64,000 nucleotides of DNA from Fulvivirga sp. M361 (GCF_007097395.1 NZ_VKDC01000007.1:231063-295062), one strand, 5' to 3'. Numbered from the stretch's first letter, positions 27,601 to 36,970 are shown. The notes: a model not told the origin generated them from the letters alone. Translations and numbers: made by a program.

Positions 27601-27653
27601 TTACTGCACCGCAAGAGCGTGCTTTCACGTTGGGTGTGAACATTGGCTTTTAA
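24609..27653 (+). CDS. susC: SusC/RagA-family TonB-dependent transporter of the alpha-glucan locus
   Basis: 1014 aa from ATG 24609 (MKKNLLVLWVLG), which begins a proper signal peptide ending SIFAQ; the ATG at 24579 adds ten unrelated residues. Carboxypeptidase-regulatory-like domain (DGAPLPGVNILVKGTSTGT), TonB-box region (LTEVVVVGYGVQ), plug (YVVDGIPITQDYF, YGSRGANGVILITTKRG), barrel, and terminal LGVNIGF. It imports malto-oligosaccharides if the downstream GH13 amylase indicates the substrate. First gene of a six-gene plus-strand operon, divergent from the LacI regulator. Confidence 0.95.
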   Translation: MKKNLLVLWVLGFLFPCSIFAQTTVRGTVTDASDGAPLPGVNILVKGTSTGTVTDFSGNFSLTVNESDVLVFSFVGYKPQELTVGTQSNLTISMDLDIAQLTEVVVVGYGVQTKREVTGSISKVDGQELMSTSVPSFEAALQGKAAGVQVIQGSGTAGAGSMIRVRGIASLSAGGDPLYVVDGIPITQDYFLNDNRGAFNNNPLATINPNDIESVEILKDASAAAIYGSRGANGVILITTKRGKSGKPTFNFSTKFGISQPTREVDLLSSEEWLQLRQEAWENDGNVGLAELPGQVTWEQARQTDTDWIDLTTQTGIRQEYNISMSQGNEKLSTYIGFSYSDNESFLVGNSYERLSGRVNLDYNFTDKLKASVTTSLSQGVNNRVSGAWDGGLGAAMSDALVIYPVRNDDGSFFTGGNNPLRKQELNEWRTRENRVLSTLKFNYAPIDKLQINVSGSLDYMDILDDQFEPQEITNTENIAKRYPTWVTNYTLSATAAYDLNVDQNHSFKFLVGGEYQESLTEKWNKIEAFGVDGPLFDDPAIPDRFDDNDNPLPNPVYETAPDEIWSFLSYFTRVNYNYKDKLFVKASARVDGSSRFGSNNRYGFFPSLGAGYVLSEESWFPKTTAINFLKLKASWGITGNADIPNYQRWGTFQRREGDDGNRYNQQPIIFPVRLENPDLKWEVQRTYDIAVEIGFLNDRITAEVAYFDKNSSDVLIDRLVQASTGFERYFENIAEISNKGFEIGIKSRNIDGVFGWTTEINASHLKNEVLDIGATPPDAIAGSGDTRVVEGLPVGVNFLNRFARVDPENGLPIFLDKEGNETYEFNLDDRVPVGNVVPDWTGGITNTFNYKNFDLSILFTFTLGGNIYDDSGKRQLGVVSDWNMRSEIADRWRQPGDVAKFPRLTMEANNYGGLASFWNLNTTQFLYDGTFGRIRNVTLGYNLPDEFVSKMKLRNARVYFNATNLLTFTKFPGADPEIVRDHEGPQGRNLSPNVTYLTAPQERAFTLGVNIGF

Positions 27654-27660
27654 ATCTAAA

Positions 27661-29082
27661 ATGGTAGAAAAGATGAAATTATTAAAATATACGTGCTTTA
27701 TCATCATGGGTACTTTGATGGCTTGTGATGATCTGTTGGAGCTTGAGCCGAAAGGCGAGATCATCGCTGAAGAAGCGTTGCAAACTCCGCAAGATATGCA
27801 GGAACTTCTCAATGCGGCTTACGATGCATTACGAGGAGAAGGAGGTGATTTTTTAGGAGGCCGGGTTCAGGCGATCTCGGAAGTGATGGCAGATAATATA
27901 GACGGAAGTCAAAATAATCTCAATGATGCAGATTTTAGAGCCTACTATGATAGGTCCAGTTCTTTTTTTACAGGGTATACCCAGAACATGTTTGATGAAC
28001 CCCATTTTGTCATTTACAGGTCGAACGTGTTATTACAAAACCTGGACATCCTGGAAGGATCTAACGATGCAAACCGTATTGAAGGAGAGGCTAAGTTACT
28101 ACGAGCCTTTTGTTACTTTGAGCTCATAAGGCTGTTTGCACATCCTTATGGTTTTACACCTGAAAATACCCATTTGGGAGTTGTACTACGTACTGAACCT
28201 TCTCCCGAAGCGAGAGACCGGGATACTGTGGCAGAGGTCTATGCGCAAATTGTGCAGGACCTGGAAGATGCTACTACATTACTTCCTGATGAGAACGGTG
28301 TGTATGCGGATTCCTGGGCGGCAAAGGCCATATTATCGAAGGTTTATTTCCATATGCACAACTTTCAGCGTGCGTTTGACCTGGCCAATGATGTGATAGA
28401 GAACGGGCCTTACGCCTTTAATACCAGCGCAGATGAATTTACGGAAAGATTTTCTCCGGGAGGATCAGATGAAGCTATTTTCTTTATGATAAGTAATGTC
28501 AATGATCATAGGGGAACGCAGTTTACAACGCATTTCAGATCAGATGGAGATAACCCACCCACCTTAAGAATTTCCGAAGAACTGCATGCCCTGGCGACTT
28601 CCAACCCAAGTGATTTGCGTGCTCAATGGTATGATGTGTCTGATGAAGGTGCTCAAAATCAGGCCATTTCAATTACTAAATTTGATGGGGTTAACTTCTT
28701 CAATGTCCCATTATTACACGTGACTGAAGTGAAGTTCATTAGAGCAGAAGCAGGTGCCGAATTGAACCAGCCCGCGACATTAGCCACCGCTATTGGTGAT
28801 GTTAACGATATCAGGGTAAGAGCCGGGCTAACCCCTTTGCCTGGTAGCACAAGTCAGACGACTCTACTCAGTACGCTCCGAACAGAAAAGAGATTGGAGT
28901 TGGTGGCTGAAGGTCAAAGATTTCACGATTTACGAAGAAGGGGAGTGAACGGTGAGTCTACGTTAAAAATACGTGGAGCTAACTGGGACTGCCCGGGTAT
29001 GGCGATCCAGTTTCCGGACATAGAGATAGCCGGCGCTGGCGGAACAGATGTTTTTACTCCGAATCAGGAAGGTGGATGTTAA
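27661..29082 (+). CDS. susD: SusD/RagB-family lipoprotein of the alpha-glucan locus
   Basis: 473 aa from ATG 27661; ATG 27673 (MKLLKYTCFII) is an equally good start because the lipoprotein signal (IIMGTLMAC) begins there. Mature end DDLLELEPKGE is typical. SusD core: NRIEGEAKLLRAFCYFELIRLF and, near the C-terminus, TEKRLELVAEGQRFHDLRRRG. It binds glycan at the cell surface as the SusC lid. It starts 7 bp after susC. Confidence 0.95.
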   Translation: MVEKMKLLKYTCFIIMGTLMACDDLLELEPKGEIIAEEALQTPQDMQELLNAAYDALRGEGGDFLGGRVQAISEVMADNIDGSQNNLNDADFRAYYDRSSSFFTGYTQNMFDEPHFVIYRSNVLLQNLDILEGSNDANRIEGEAKLLRAFCYFELIRLFAHPYGFTPENTHLGVVLRTEPSPEARDRDTVAEVYAQIVQDLEDATTLLPDENGVYADSWAAKAILSKVYFHMHNFQRAFDLANDVIENGPYAFNTSADEFTERFSPGGSDEAIFFMISNVNDHRGTQFTTHFRSDGDNPPTLRISEELHALATSNPSDLRAQWYDVSDEGAQNQAISITKFDGVNFFNVPLLHVTEVKFIRAEAGAELNQPATLATAIGDVNDIRVRAGLTPLPGSTSQTTLLSTLRTEKRLELVAEGQRFHDLRRRGVNGESTLKIRGANWDCPGMAIQFPDIEIAGAGGTDVFTPNQEGGC

Positions 29083-29092
29083 ATAAATGATA

Positions 29093-29614
29093 ATGAAAAT
29101 AATTAAAATATATATACCGTTCGTTTACCTGATGTTAGCATTGAGTGTGCTGTTATCAGGTTGCATAGATGATTCGCCTGAAATAGGCGAGCCTTTCAAT
29201 CGTACCAGCGAAATTGCAGGTACATGGACATTGACAAAGGTGATGCAAAATGATGAAGATGCCATCAGTAAAGGGTTTCCTGCTTTTGTTCAAAGTTTAG
29301 AGGTGACCCAGCTGTTTCCATTCGAAGAACTTGTACTAAGTCTCGGGTTTGATGATCAGGGTAACCCATCGAATTTTCAGGTCAATCCCGGAGATGCGCC
29401 TAATATCGTAGATGCGTTGGAAGGGACATGGACATTAGATGACATGGATGCACCTAGTGAACTCCAATTTGAAAACGGAAATACGCTCAATATAGAAACG
29501 TATTTGGGACTTGGAGATGGGATATTAAATCTTAAGCTGACCAGATATCAAGTGAATAGTAAAAATGAAAAAATACCTTTTTTGAGTTACCAGTATGAAT
29601 TTATTAAGCAATAA
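29093..29614 (+). CDS. lipocalin-like lipoprotein (DUF5004-like)
   Basis: 173 aa from ATG 29093 (a second ATG is 6 bp upstream at 29087). Lipoprotein signal VYLMLALSVLLSGC, then a short beta-barrel-like domain with the usual IAGTWTLTKV opening and LEGTWTLDD repeat, ending in aromatic strands (SYQYEFIK). Small lipocalin-like lipoproteins of this build are frequent in SusCD loci. Their role is probably glycan binding at the surface but is not established. It sits between susD and a second small surface protein in the operon. Confidence 0.6.
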   Translation: MKIIKIYIPFVYLMLALSVLLSGCIDDSPEIGEPFNRTSEIAGTWTLTKVMQNDEDAISKGFPAFVQSLEVTQLFPFEELVLSLGFDDQGNPSNFQVNPGDAPNIVDALEGTWTLDDMDAPSELQFENGNTLNIETYLGLGDGILNLKLTRYQVNSKNEKIPFLSYQYEFIKQ

Positions 29615-29620
29615 AGGATT

Positions 29621-30445
29621 ATGAAAAATATTATTTTACTTATACTAATGATTTTGCCTTCTATGATCGTGAAGGCTCAATCCGTGACTGCTAGTCCGGC
29701 CGTATTTACTGCTGTGGATGAGGTGACATTGACTGTGGATGTTTCAGGATCCAGCCTGGAAGGGTATGCGGACAGGGTGTGGATATGGACCTGGCTTCCG
29801 GGAGGGTGTCCGGGAGAGGCAAACCCTGATTGTGATGCACCTACCAATATTAACCCTGCCGGAGGAGAGGATACTGAAGGTGCTTTAATGACAAGGGATG
29901 AGACAAACCCTAATATTTATAGAATAACAATGACTCCCGTCGATTTTTATGGAAGGACTCCTGCAGAAATAAAGGAATTAGGAATTAAACTAAAGAGCTC
30001 AGATTGGTCGGATGGAATTGATTCTGGTGAAAACCTTTTTATAGATGTTCAGCCTTTGGTATTCATTCCGAGTCAAAATCGAAATTTTCCAGTCAAATTC
30101 ACTACCGCTGATATTGTTACCTTGTATTTTGATCAGTCTTTAGCTGAGAATTCAGCAATGAAAGAATTGGAAGAGATCTATGCCTATATCTTTGTAGAAG
30201 GTACTAAAGCGGATGGTAGTGCTTTTAGTGATGTTAAAAAGGCAGAATGGGGAGATGTCTCTACCACACCTGAACTTCAGTTAACGGACAGAGGCAATGG
30301 TATATTCTCTCTTTCATTTATTCCCGAAGACTTTTTTCCGATAGAGGAAGGAGATCAGATAACAAAGATCAACTATATCTTTCGCAGTGCTGATGGGAAT
30401 ACTCAGACGGCTACATTCGATGCATTTCCATTGTTAATAGATTAA
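29621..30445 (+). CDS. secreted surface protein sharing the amylase N-terminal domain
   Basis: 274 aa with a Sec signal (LLILMILPSMIVKAQS) and no lipobox. Residues about 20-145 are clearly homologous to the N-terminal domain of the GH13 enzyme at 31646: VWIWTWLPGG ... CDAPTNINPA here against VWIWAWLPEL ... FDAPTNVNPA there, followed by FYGRTPAEIKELGIKLK against FFNKPADEITRIGFLVK. A second, similar domain follows (VKFTTADIVTLYFDQSL, EEGDQITKINYIFRSADG). A non-catalytic glycan-binding role is likely. Sits 6 bp after the preceding gene in the operon. Confidence 0.65.
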   Translation: MKNIILLILMILPSMIVKAQSVTASPAVFTAVDEVTLTVDVSGSSLEGYADRVWIWTWLPGGCPGEANPDCDAPTNINPAGGEDTEGALMTRDETNPNIYRITMTPVDFYGRTPAEIKELGIKLKSSDWSDGIDSGENLFIDVQPLVFIPSQNRNFPVKFTTADIVTLYFDQSLAENSAMKELEEIYAYIFVEGTKADGSAFSDVKKAEWGDVSTTPELQLTDRGNGIFSLSFIPEDFFPIEEGDQITKINYIFRSADGNTQTATFDAFPLLID

Positions 30446-30455
30446 CTACGAAGAC

Positions 30456-31595
30456 ATGAAAAAAATTAGTTATATATTTTTGGCCCTTGGTCTTTTAGCC
30501 TGTGATCAGGAAGATTTTCCAAGCACTACGGGCTTGGAAAGTCTAAGAGACTTCAATTTGAATCCCATTGAAGGGTCAACCGTAAATTTAAGTTCTATCA
30601 ATCGGGATGGAGAAATAGTGGTCGAGTGGGGAGAGGCCAGGAGTGGCCTTAATTCAGATGTAATATACACCTGGATGCTGGATGAAGCAGATGGTGACTT
30701 TTCCGATCCTATTTTGTCCTTCAAATCAGATCAGGAGGGATTATCCAATTCCATTACCTTTACTAACCAGGCGTTAGATGATCTGCTTATAGATTTAGGA
30801 TTAAGCATTGGAGAACAGCTAGAAGGTCAATGGACGGTTTCTGCTACTAATGGTGATATTACAACGGTGGCTGACCCCGCTGTTATTACCATAAGAAGGT
30901 TCATAAACGAAATAGCGCCATTTAATCTTGCTACACCGGCCGATAACCAATATGCAGGATTATTTGACAGCGATCCTGACAGTGAAGTTGTAATACAATG
31001 GGACAGTACATTTGCAGGGTTCGGTACAGATGTTACTTATCAATGGGTAGCAGATACTGCTGGCGGCGACTTCTCGGAACCACTGGTGACATTAGATGCT
31101 GAGCAAAGTGGTACAGAAAATGAGTTGACCATCACTCACCAGGCATTACTTGACCTGTTAGCAGATCTGAATGTGCCGATGGGTACTTTTGTGACATTGG
31201 ACTGGAAAGTTATTGCGGCTACTGAGGATATCACCAAAATATCTGAGGATGTGTTTTCTATTTCATTAGTAAAACCTGTGGGGCCTTCGAAATTCATGGT
31301 GGGAGCAGCCACCCCGGCAGGATGGGGTTGGGACAATCCAATAGAAATGTTTCAGGTCCAAGAGAATACATGGGTTTCTTTCCTAAATTTTTCTAATGAC
31401 GCGTTCCGGTTTTTTGCCGTCAGAGGAGATTGGGATTCGGGCAGCAATTACCCATTTTATGAAGGTGAAGGGTTTACCATTGATGCAGCCTTCGAAGATG
31501 CTAATGACGATAGTAACAATTTTAGATTTATAGGAGAGATCGGTGCATACAAAATAACACTTGATGAAAATAATAAGGCTATCACATTAGATTAA
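30456..31595 (+). CDS. susE: SusE-type outer-membrane starch-binding lipoprotein
   Basis: 379 aa. Lipoprotein signal with Cys16 (LALGLLAC) and acidic DQEDFP. Two tandem SusE domains repeat visibly: SDVIYTWMLDEADGDFSDPIL near residue 70 against TDVTYQWVADTAGGDFSEPLV near 195, each followed by LDDLLIDLGL or LLDLLADLNV. A C-terminal starch-binding domain follows (VGAATPAGWGWDNPIEM, FFAVRGDWDSGSNYPFY). SusE tethers alpha-glucan at the surface. Followed by a terminator-like hairpin directly before the amylase gene. Confidence 0.88.
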   Translation: MKKISYIFLALGLLACDQEDFPSTTGLESLRDFNLNPIEGSTVNLSSINRDGEIVVEWGEARSGLNSDVIYTWMLDEADGDFSDPILSFKSDQEGLSNSITFTNQALDDLLIDLGLSIGEQLEGQWTVSATNGDITTVADPAVITIRRFINEIAPFNLATPADNQYAGLFDSDPDSEVVIQWDSTFAGFGTDVTYQWVADTAGGDFSEPLVTLDAEQSGTENELTITHQALLDLLADLNVPMGTFVTLDWKVIAATEDITKISEDVFSISLVKPVGPSKFMVGAATPAGWGWDNPIEMFQVQENTWVSFLNFSNDAFRFFAVRGDWDSGSNYPFYEGEGFTIDAAFEDANDDSNNFRFIGEIGAYKITLDENNKAITLD

Positions 31596-31612
31596 TATAA
31601 TACTTCATTTGA

Positions 31613-31645
31613 AAGAGGGTCTATAAAAGGCCCTCTTCTCTTTTT
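31613..31645 (+). terminator. terminator-like hairpin abutting the amylase start codon
   Basis: AAGAGGG (31613-31619) pairs with CCCTCTT (31631-31637) over an 11-nt loop, followed by CTCTTTTT that ends at 31645, one base before the amylase ATG. It should cut off part of the transcripts after susE and so lower amylase expression, or act as a regulated attenuator. Confidence 0.65.
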
Positions 31646-34600
31646 ATGAAAGCAATATTTAGCTATCTTCTCTCACTGGTTTGTGCAATGTCAATAGCAC
31701 AAACGGTTACGACTGACCCTTCCTTTGCCCTTGCCGATCAACCATTGACCATTACCGTTGATGTAACTGGCACTAGTTCTTTGGAAGATGAGACCAACGT
31801 CTGGATCTGGGCATGGTTACCTGAGCTGGAACCTGATTTTGATGCTCCCACGAATGTGAACCCCGCCACATCGGCCCAGGATCTGGCTAAATTTACTTCT
31901 ACCGGGCAGGCCAATGAATACAGTATAACGTTTACGCCTACCACCTTTTTTAATAAACCTGCGGATGAGATCACGCGTATTGGTTTTCTCGTAAAGGCAG
32001 TTACGTTTGATGATGGGAAAACCATTGATTTATTTATTGACATAAATAAAGGGGATATAGCTGTTAAATTTACCCGACCGGACGCTCCGTTTCTTTTCGC
32101 GGATCCATCAGGCACCATTAGCGTTACAGCGGATGCGTCGATACCTGCAGACCTTACTTTGTTTGTTGACGGGGAATCAGTACAGAGCGTGAGCGAGGCC
32201 AGTCAGCTGACGTTTGATTTTGTAGCCGCATCCAGTGGCTCTGTTCCGGTCAGAATTGAGGCGGATAACGGGGGGAGTATGGTTTCTGATGAATTTACGT
32301 ACGTAGTACGGGCAAACCCTACAGGTACAAGGCCGGCAGGGATCATTCAGGGGATCAATTATGACGCAGATGCTACTAAAGCTACTTTTTGCCTGTTTGC
32401 TCCGGGTAAAAATTCCGTGTACCTGTTAGCAGATTTTAATCAATGGACGGTTTCAGAGAACTATCAACTCGCAAAGGACGGTGATTATTTCTGGCTTACG
32501 GTCAACGGCCTTACTCCCGGGAAAGAATATGCTTTTCAATACCTTGTAGATGAAACATTACAGGTAGGAGATCCCTATGCGGATAAGATCCTGGACCCTG
32601 CTGAAGATGGGGCTATAGACGAGATAACCTATCCCAACCCCACACCTTATCCTGATAATGAGGTAGTCGAAGGGTGGGTGTCTGTGATGCAGACGGATCA
32701 ACCGTCGTATCCCTGGATCGTAAATGATTTTGTGCCTCCCGCCAGGGAAGACCTGGTGATCTATGAATTACTTGTTCGTGACTTTGACGTGGCCCATAAT
32801 TACCAGGCAGTTATTGACCGGCTGGATTACCTGGAAGACCTTGGAGTAAATGCCATACAGCTTATGCCCATCATGGAGTTTAATGGTAACCTGAGCTGGG
32901 GTTATAATCCTGCTTACTTTTTTGCTCCTGATAAATATTACGGTACGAAAGATGCGCTGAAAGGATTTATCGATGCCTGTCATGCACGCGGTATGGCAGT
33001 AATACTGGATATGGTACTGAACCATACCCACGAAAGAAATCCATTGGCAGCGCTTTACTGGGATGAAGCGAACAAAAGACCGGCAGCAGACAGTCCCTGG
33101 CTTAATCAGCAAGCTACCCATCCTTTTAATGTGTTTTTTGATTTCAACCATGAATCGCTCAATACACAGCATTATGTGGACACCGTAAACCACTACTGGC
33201 TGGAAGAATACCGTTTCGATGGATATCGTTTTGACCTGAGTAAAGGATTTACGCAAACCTTTACCGGAGACAATTTAGGTGCCTGGAATGCCTATGACCA
33301 ATCACGTGTGGACATTCTGACCCGCATGGTGGATAAGATATGGTCGCATCACCCGGAGGCATATGTGATCTTTGAGCACCTTTCAGACAACCAGGAGGAA
33401 AAGGTATTGGCGGATTATGGGATCATGCTTTGGGGGAATATGAATGAAAATTTTAATCAGCTGACCATGGGGTACGAAGAAAGCTCCAATATAGATTGGG
33501 CCTATTATGCTACCCGTGGCTGGAATGACCCTAACCTGATCTCATACATGGAAAGTCATGATGAGGAAAGGCTGGTATACCGGAATCTGACGTTAGGGAA
33601 CACTACCCGGGGAGGACATAACACGACCAATTTAGACATAGCGCTGGAGCGTGTTAAGGCTGCTTCTGCTGTTTATTATGCTATTCCCGGACCTCGCATG
33701 CTTTGGCAGTTTGGAGAGCTGGGATATGACATCAGTATCAATCAAAATGGTCGTACGGGTAATAAGCCGATACCCTGGCAAACAGCTGCTGACGGTCTTA
33801 GCTATGACACTGATGAAGACCGTGTTCGGTTGAATAAGGTGACGGCAGAAATTATCCGTTTGAAAACATCTTACAGCGTATTCAGCTCGCTGGATTTTAC
33901 CCTTGATGAAAGTCAGTCACTTGTGAAAAAGATCGTGCTTAAAAATGACCCTTTTGTTGAGAGTCCGTTAACTCCGGATGATATGAATGTGGTCATTGTG
34001 GCCAATTTTAATGTAACCACTACGCCAACAGACCTGACCTTTCCACATACCGGAAACTGGTACCATTATTTTGCAGGAGGGGAGCTATTGGAGGTTTCGG
34101 AAGCTACGATAAATCTGAATTTGCAGCCTGGTGAGTTCAGAATATACACAGATGTGGCATTGGAAGAAACCGAGGCTGAATTGATCGGTTACGTTACACC
34201 TTTGGCGCCGGAGCTTTTAAGCTTAACGGAAATACAGGCAAAAGGTGTGCAATTGCAATGGTTGGACAATTCAGCAGTAGAAGTCAATTATAAAGTTTTA
34301 CGCTCTGATAATGGTGGCGCATTTGAAGAGATCGCTACCCTGCCATCCAATACAACAAGTTATTTGGACGAAGAGGCAGTATCACTACAAGAATATGCCT
34401 ACAAGGTAGTGTCTTCTAACAGTATCGATGCTGCTGAATCCAACGTCCTGACCATTACCACCACAAATGTAATTACCTCATTGGTCATAGAGCAGGTACC
34501 AGGCTTTTCAATATACCCTAACCCCACCCAGGACAGGCTGACCATTGATGGAGGTGCCGTAGTTTATGATTTGAGCATTACAGACCTTTCCGGTAAAGTA

Positions 34601-34726
34601 ATACACACTGAAGGCAGCATAAGCGGGCTCTATCAGACATCTGTACAGCATTTGAACAAGGGTATGTATTTAATTGTAATACATAGTAAACAAGGTATAA
34701 ATGTGGGGCGGGTAGTGAAAAAATAA
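31646..34726 (+). CDS. secreted GH13 alpha-amylase with T9SS C-terminal domain
   Basis: 1026 aa. Signal peptide (LLSLVCAMSIAQ), N-terminal domain shared with the product of 29621, an E-set/CBM48-like domain (FCLFAPGKNSVYLLADFNQW, near 260), then the GH13 barrel (IYELLVRDF, DMVLNHTHE). Catalytic residues by alignment with the family: Asp530 (GYRFDLS), Glu577 (IFEHLSD), Asp639 (ESHDEER). Near the C-terminus is a fibronectin-III-like domain and a type IX secretion signal (YPNPTQDRLTIDGG ... GMYLIVI). It should be exported to the surface and cut alpha-1,4-glucans to oligosaccharides for SusCD. A hairpin precedes it and a strong terminator follows it. Confidence 0.93.
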   Translation: MKAIFSYLLSLVCAMSIAQTVTTDPSFALADQPLTITVDVTGTSSLEDETNVWIWAWLPELEPDFDAPTNVNPATSAQDLAKFTSTGQANEYSITFTPTTFFNKPADEITRIGFLVKAVTFDDGKTIDLFIDINKGDIAVKFTRPDAPFLFADPSGTISVTADASIPADLTLFVDGESVQSVSEASQLTFDFVAASSGSVPVRIEADNGGSMVSDEFTYVVRANPTGTRPAGIIQGINYDADATKATFCLFAPGKNSVYLLADFNQWTVSENYQLAKDGDYFWLTVNGLTPGKEYAFQYLVDETLQVGDPYADKILDPAEDGAIDEITYPNPTPYPDNEVVEGWVSVMQTDQPSYPWIVNDFVPPAREDLVIYELLVRDFDVAHNYQAVIDRLDYLEDLGVNAIQLMPIMEFNGNLSWGYNPAYFFAPDKYYGTKDALKGFIDACHARGMAVILDMVLNHTHERNPLAALYWDEANKRPAADSPWLNQQATHPFNVFFDFNHESLNTQHYVDTVNHYWLEEYRFDGYRFDLSKGFTQTFTGDNLGAWNAYDQSRVDILTRMVDKIWSHHPEAYVIFEHLSDNQEEKVLADYGIMLWGNMNENFNQLTMGYEESSNIDWAYYATRGWNDPNLISYMESHDEERLVYRNLTLGNTTRGGHNTTNLDIALERVKAASAVYYAIPGPRMLWQFGELGYDISINQNGRTGNKPIPWQTAADGLSYDTDEDRVRLNKVTAEIIRLKTSYSVFSSLDFTLDESQSLVKKIVLKNDPFVESPLTPDDMNVVIVANFNVTTTPTDLTFPHTGNWYHYFAGGELLEVSEATINLNLQPGEFRIYTDVALEETEAELIGYVTPLAPELLSLTEIQAKGVQLQWLDNSAVEVNYKVLRSDNGGAFEEIATLPSNTTSYLDEEAVSLQEYAYKVVSSNSIDAAESNVLTITTTNVITSLVIEQVPGFSIYPNPTQDRLTIDGGAVVYDLSITDLSGKVIHTEGSISGLYQTSVQHLNKGMYLIVIHSKQGINVGRVVKK

Positions 34727-34831
34727 CCAGACAATGAGTGTTAAGCGGTGCTTCTAAAATGTAACACCCTTTGAAAAAATAGCTGATCTGAGGATAGATT
34801 AGCCAAAACCAAGCTACTTCCAGGTGATAAG

Positions 34832-34867
34832 AAGGCGGGCTAACTACTAGTGTTGAGCCCGCCTTTT
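34832..34867 (+). terminator. terminator of the alpha-glucan operon
   Basis: AAGGCGGGCT (34832-34841) pairs perfectly with AGCCCGCCTT (34856-34865), 14-nt loop, then TT. GC-rich 10-bp stem about 105 bp after the amylase stop. Confidence 0.8.
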
Positions 34868-35101
34868 ACCAATCATTACCTGGTCCCACCTTCCGGAAGT
34901 CCTTTTGTAAAGCACAGGAGATATCAATGTTATTTGTGATGCTCACAATGACTATCGGGATTTCAGGCTGATAGACAGAATAATTTGTTCATTATCAGTT
35001 AATCTTATACTATTTTTAGTAGATTAAGTAGGGTGGGATGTACGTCATCGGACTTTGTAGGAATACGTATTGCCTCCCCATCAAGAACTAAAAATAGCAC
35101 T
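34868..35101. other. intergenic region before the TrpB2 gene
   Basis: After the terminator about 230 bp remain, presumably with the trpB2 promoter. No exact TAnnTTTG was found. Together with 34727-34831 this is a gene-free stretch of about 375 bp. Confidence 0.4.
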
Positions 35102-36463
35102 ATGAAAAACCGTAAAATCCTGTTAAGTGAAAATGAAATTCCTGACAAATGGTATAACATCCTTGCCGATATGCCGAATAAGCCATTGCCGCCGCTCCAT
35201 CCCGGTACCAAAGAGCCTATTGGCCCTGATGCACTGGCGCCTCTCTTTCCAGAAGCGCTCATAAAACAGGAAGTGACCACGGATAAATGGATTGAAATAC
35301 CTGATGAAGTGCGTGATGTGTACACCTTGTGGAGGCCCACGCCATTGTACAGGGCATTTGGATTAGAGAAGGCATTAGATACACCAGCCAAGATTTATTA
35401 CAAATACGAAGGTGCAAGCCCCTCAGGGTCTCATAAGCCCAATACGGCCGTTGCACAGGCGTATTACAATAAACAGGAAGGTGTAAAAAGGATCACTACG
35501 GAAACAGGAGCGGGCCAATGGGGGAGTGCGTTGAGTTTTGCTTGTAACTTATTCGATATTGAATGTGAAGTTTATATGGTAAGGATCTCTTATGATCAAA
35601 AACCTTACAGAAAGATAATGATGAATACCTGGGGGGCCAAAGTGATGGCTTCACCTTCTGACAGGACAGAGGCGGGGAGGAAGATATTAGCGGAAACCCC
35701 CGATTCTACCGGTTCATTAGGTATTGCCATATCAGAGGCCATAGAGCGTGCAGCTACCCGTGATGATACCAAATATGCTTTAGGCAGTGTATTAAATCAT
35801 GTAAAACTCCATCAAACGATCATTGGGCAAGAGGCTGTTGTTCAAATGCAGAAAGCGGATGCTATGCCTGATATTGTCATTGCGCCCTTTGGAGGTGGAT
35901 CTAACTTTGCCGGGCTGGCCTTTCCGTTTTTAAGATATAACCTGGAAGAAGGAAAAAGTATCCGGTGCATTGCCAGTGAGCCGTCCTCCTGCCCCAAACT
36001 TACCCGAGGTGTATTTAAGTACGACTTTGGAGATAATGTAGGTATGACGCCACTATTGCCCATGTATACATTGGGACATAATTTTGTTCCGGCTCCCATT
36101 CATGCCGGTGGACTGAGATATCATGGAGCTGGTGTGATCGTAAGTCAGCTGCTTCGAGACAGGCTGATAGAAGCCACGGCACATGATAACCTGGAAGTAT
36201 TTGAAGCTGGAGTTCTTTTTGCAAGGACAGAGGGTATCATTCCTGCTCCGGAAGCCACTCACGGTATTGCTACCGCTATTAAAGAAGCAGAGCGATGTAA
36301 GGAAGAAGGTGTTTCCAAAACGATCCTTTTCAATATGTGTGGGCACGGAAATTTTGATATGAAAGCCTATGAAGATTATTTTGCCGGTAATATTGTTAAG
36401 CATGAACTAACACAAAGCGATGTAGATAAGCTTATTGCTGAAATTGATACGCCTGATATATAA
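35102..36463 (+). CDS. trpB2: TrpB2-type tryptophan synthase beta chain
   Basis: 453 aa from ATG 35102 ([11 protein letters not shown]); the frame is open further upstream to 35033 but those residues are unlike the family. PLP lysine Lys112 in [10 protein letters not shown], phosphate loop [13 protein letters not shown], and [15 protein letters not shown], all of the TrpB2 branch with its extended N-terminus ([11 protein letters not shown]). It would make tryptophan from indole and serine (or phosphoserine). No trpA or other trp gene is near, as is usual for TrpB2, which often acts in indole salvage. Followed 37 bp later by a cupin. Confidence 0.93.
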   Translation: MKNRKILLSENEIPDKWYNILADMPNKPLPPLHPGTKEPIGPDALAPLFPEALIKQEVTTDKWIEIPDEVRDVYTLWRPTPLYRAFGLEKALDTPAKIYYKYEGASPSGSHKPNTAVAQAYYNKQEGVKRITTETGAGQWGSALSFACNLFDIECEVYMVRISYDQKPYRKIMMNTWGAKVMASPSDRTEAGRKILAETPDSTGSLGIAISEAIERAATRDDTKYALGSVLNHVKLHQTIIGQEAVVQMQKADAMPDIVIAPFGGGSNFAGLAFPFLRYNLEEGKSIRCIASEPSSCPKLTRGVFKYDFGDNVGMTPLLPMYTLGHNFVPAPIHAGGLRYHGAGVIVSQLLRDRLIEATAHDNLEVFEAGVLFARTEGIIPAPEATHGIATAIKEAERCKEEGVSKTILFNMCGHGNFDMKAYEDYFAGNIVKHELTQSDVDKLIAEIDTPDI

Positions 36464-36500
36464 TAGTGGCGTAAATCCTATGTTATTAGAATGATCAAAT

Positions 36501-36866
36501 ATGAATACAGTCAATATCTTAGAAAAATTCGAGAAGTTCAATGAAACATGGACCCCGAAAATAATTGGAGAACTCAACGGTCAATATGTAAAACTTGCCA
36601 AGATCGAAAATGAATTTGTCTGGCACAGTCATGAGGATGAAGATGAGCTTTTTATGGTATTCAAAGGTACATTACACATGCACTTTAGAGATAAAACAGA
36701 AGTAGTAAAGAAGGGAGAGCTGATTGTTGTACCCCGGGGAGTAGAGCATAATCCACGCACAGAAGGGGGGGAAGAAGTGTGGGTTTTGCTCTTTGAACCT
36801 AAAGCTACTAAACATACGGGTGTGATAGAACATGAACGTACGGTGAAGGATCAAAATTGGATATGA
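36501..36866 (+). CDS. single-domain cupin protein
   Basis: 121 aa, one cupin fold. Motif 1 is WHSHEDEDELFMVFKGTLHM (His42, His44 and Glu48 or nearby acids as metal ligands). Motif 2 is PRGVEHNPRT with His near 83. Family members range from sugar isomerases to dioxygenases and small-molecule sensors, so no reaction can be named. It follows trpB2 by 37 bp and may share its transcript. Confidence 0.85.
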   Translation: MNTVNILEKFEKFNETWTPKIIGELNGQYVKLAKIENEFVWHSHEDEDELFMVFKGTLHMHFRDKTEVVKKGELIVVPRGVEHNPRTEGGEEVWVLLFEPKATKHTGVIEHERTVKDQNWI

Positions 36867-36970
36867 ATTTCACCTTATCGACCCGTAATGGTTTGTAGTC
36901 CATATAAAAGGGTCCTCAAAACGTCTTCGAGAACTTAAAACCCAATGATAAAGAAGTAGAAATCATCAAT

